From: Pseudosporangium ferrugineum
GTDB lineage: Bacteria; Actinomycetota; Actinomycetes; Mycobacteriales; Micromonosporaceae
Length of the DNA: 64,000 bases
Direction of reading: 5' to 3'
NCBI RefSeq assembly: GCF_003002065.1
Contig: NZ_PVZG01000004.1
Coordinates: 372,001-436,000, forward strand
The translations under genes were made by a program, and so were the position numbers. Positions 63,571 to 64,000 of the stretch are shown piece by piece; position 1 is the stretch's first letter; every line of letters begins with the position of its first letter. Below the pieces are notes generated by a model, which was not told the origin of the DNA, did no database searches, and was given only the letters and a program-made list of their open reading frames with translations.

Positions 63571-64000
63571 TGGCCGCTTCGTCGACGCGGATCGCCGTCC
63601 AGGACCGGCCGGTTCCGCGGGTACGCCGGCTGACGGCGGTGCCGGCCACCACCTCGACCGGCCGGTGTGCCGTTCCTTTCAGCTCCAGTGTGCCCGCCGC
63701 GGGCACGTGGGTGTGCCCGGCCAGAATCAGATCCACGCCGGCGGAGCCGAGAGCCCGCATCAGCCGGTCATGACCGGCGAGCCGGGCCAGGCCCGCGGCG
63801 CGCGGCGGATGATGCACGGCGAGTACCCGCACTGCCCCGGCCGGCGCCGACCCGAGCACCGCGACGACCGTGTCGCTCTGCCGTCGCGTCACGCGGCCGC
63901 TCTTCCACCGCCACGGCGGGGTGGTCTGCAACCCGAGCGCGGTCAGGCCGGACAGCCGCCGCACCGGATCGAGCTCCGTCCGGACGAGAAGCCGGAAGCG
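63494..64000 (-). CDS. Metallophosphoesterase (partial, C-terminal part)
   Basis: The frame is open to the right edge, so the N-terminus lies outside the window; 168 codons are visible. The calcineurin-type motifs VLAVHHPPRAAG (the HP region) and LILAGHTHVPAAGTLEL (GHTH) carry the C-terminal metal ligands, after a linker with VVAVLGSAPAGAV. The missing part should hold DxH and GDxxD motifs. A C-terminal stretch (SWTAIRVDEAAITVEERQQN) is not conserved. The gene converges with the RDD gene and overlaps it by 77 bp. The substrate class (phosphodiester, pyrophosphate) is not determinable here. Confidence 0.83.
   Translation of the reverse strand, partial: RFRLLVRTELDPVRRLSGLTALGLQTTPPWRWKSGRVTRRQSDTVVAVLGSAPAGAVRVLAVHHPPRAAGLARLAGHDRLMRALGSAGVDLILAGHTHVPAAGTLELKGTAHRPVEVVAGTAVSRRTRGTGRSWTAIRVDEAAITVEERQQNAAGWCAGAVRRFPRAP

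Noticed and set aside
1..64000. CRISPR arrays, tRNA or rRNA genes, transposases, prophage genes, replication origin
   Set aside because: No repeat-spacer pattern, cloverleaf-like sequence, rRNA motif, DDE or integrase motif or DnaA-box cluster was recognised. A tRNA search program would be needed to exclude isolated tRNAs.

Overview
The window is high-GC DNA with short intergenic gaps, many GTG starts, frequent ATGA/GTGA gene overlaps and frequent cgtacgg-type codon runs. It carries actinobacterial families (SARP regulator, WYL regulator, MMPL transporter, XRE-nSTAND-WD40 protein, Rv1733c-like and DUF1269-like proteins, GH9 enzyme with GDWDGDG repeats). This points to a filamentous actinomycete, most like Micromonosporaceae (Actinoplanes/Micromonospora type). 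The genus is inference. It looks like chromosome: no rRNA, tRNA, CRISPR array, insertion sequence or phage module was recognised. No gene-free stretch exceeds about 250 bp.

Layout, left to right. (1) 1-5.8 kb: a redox/stress block with a quinone-oxidoreductase-like gene (partial), a Tat-exported metallo-beta-lactamase-fold hydrolase, a zinc alcohol dehydrogenase and a MarR regulator, with two palindromic operators in the divergent promoter; then two DJ-1/PfpI-domain genes and a split-barrel flavoprotein. (2) 5.8-12.6 kb: a secreted alpha/beta hydrolase, a NarL-type response regulator convergent with its histidine kinase, and an MMPL exporter; both outward promoters carry the same ATACTGCG half-sites. 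(3) 12.6-23.7 kb: a 14-blade WD40 nSTAND protein, small secreted proteins, an FMN-binding/ferric-reductase-like pair in which the reductase is frameshifted, an OmpR-type two-component pair, and a LysR regulator divergent from a tautomerase. (4) 23.7-26 kb: VOC protein, WYL regulator and an unknown gene, with a tandem 50-bp duplication at the convergent gene ends.

(5) 26.1-34.1 kb is the most distinctive region: nine tightly coupled genes forming a variant of the widespread but poorly understood Nit1C / MSMEG_0565-0572-type cluster. They encode a nitrogen-starvation-type small protein, a flavin oxidoreductase, an amidohydrolase, an MSMEG_0572/Sll0783 protein, a radical SAM protein, a fused GNAT/AIR-synthase-like protein, two carbon-nitrogen hydrolases and a glycosyltransferase. 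The second hydrolase has Asp in place of the nucleophilic Cys and Asp in place of the catalytic Glu, so it looks like a pseudoenzyme. The long Nit6803-type nitrilase (CWE motif) was not seen.

(6) 34.2-45.7 kb: SARP regulator, secreted GH9 glycosidase, membrane-anchored PLC-like phosphodiesterase, lipoprotein peptidase, signal peptidase I, a repeat/zinc-ribbon protein and a hemerythrin. (7) 45.9-54.9 kb: a catabolic cluster (alpha/beta hydrolase, an 81-aa unknown, VOC protein, maleate-isomerase-like protein, aryl-acid AMP/CoA ligase, MaoC protein, TetR regulator, aldehyde dehydrogenase, GMC oxidoreductase). The same CGTCAAATARTTG element lies in both promoter regions, suggesting one TetR regulon that oxidises an alcohol to an acid and activates it. 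(8) 55-64 kb: a P450 with a small partner, then a membrane/stress block (HdeD, SulP, Rv1733c-like, DUF1269-like, DUF6325-like, a 24-residue arginine-rich peptide, RDD protein, partial metallophosphoesterase).

Several starts appear leaderless: a TANNNT hexamer 6-8 nt before the start codon and no ribosome-binding site.
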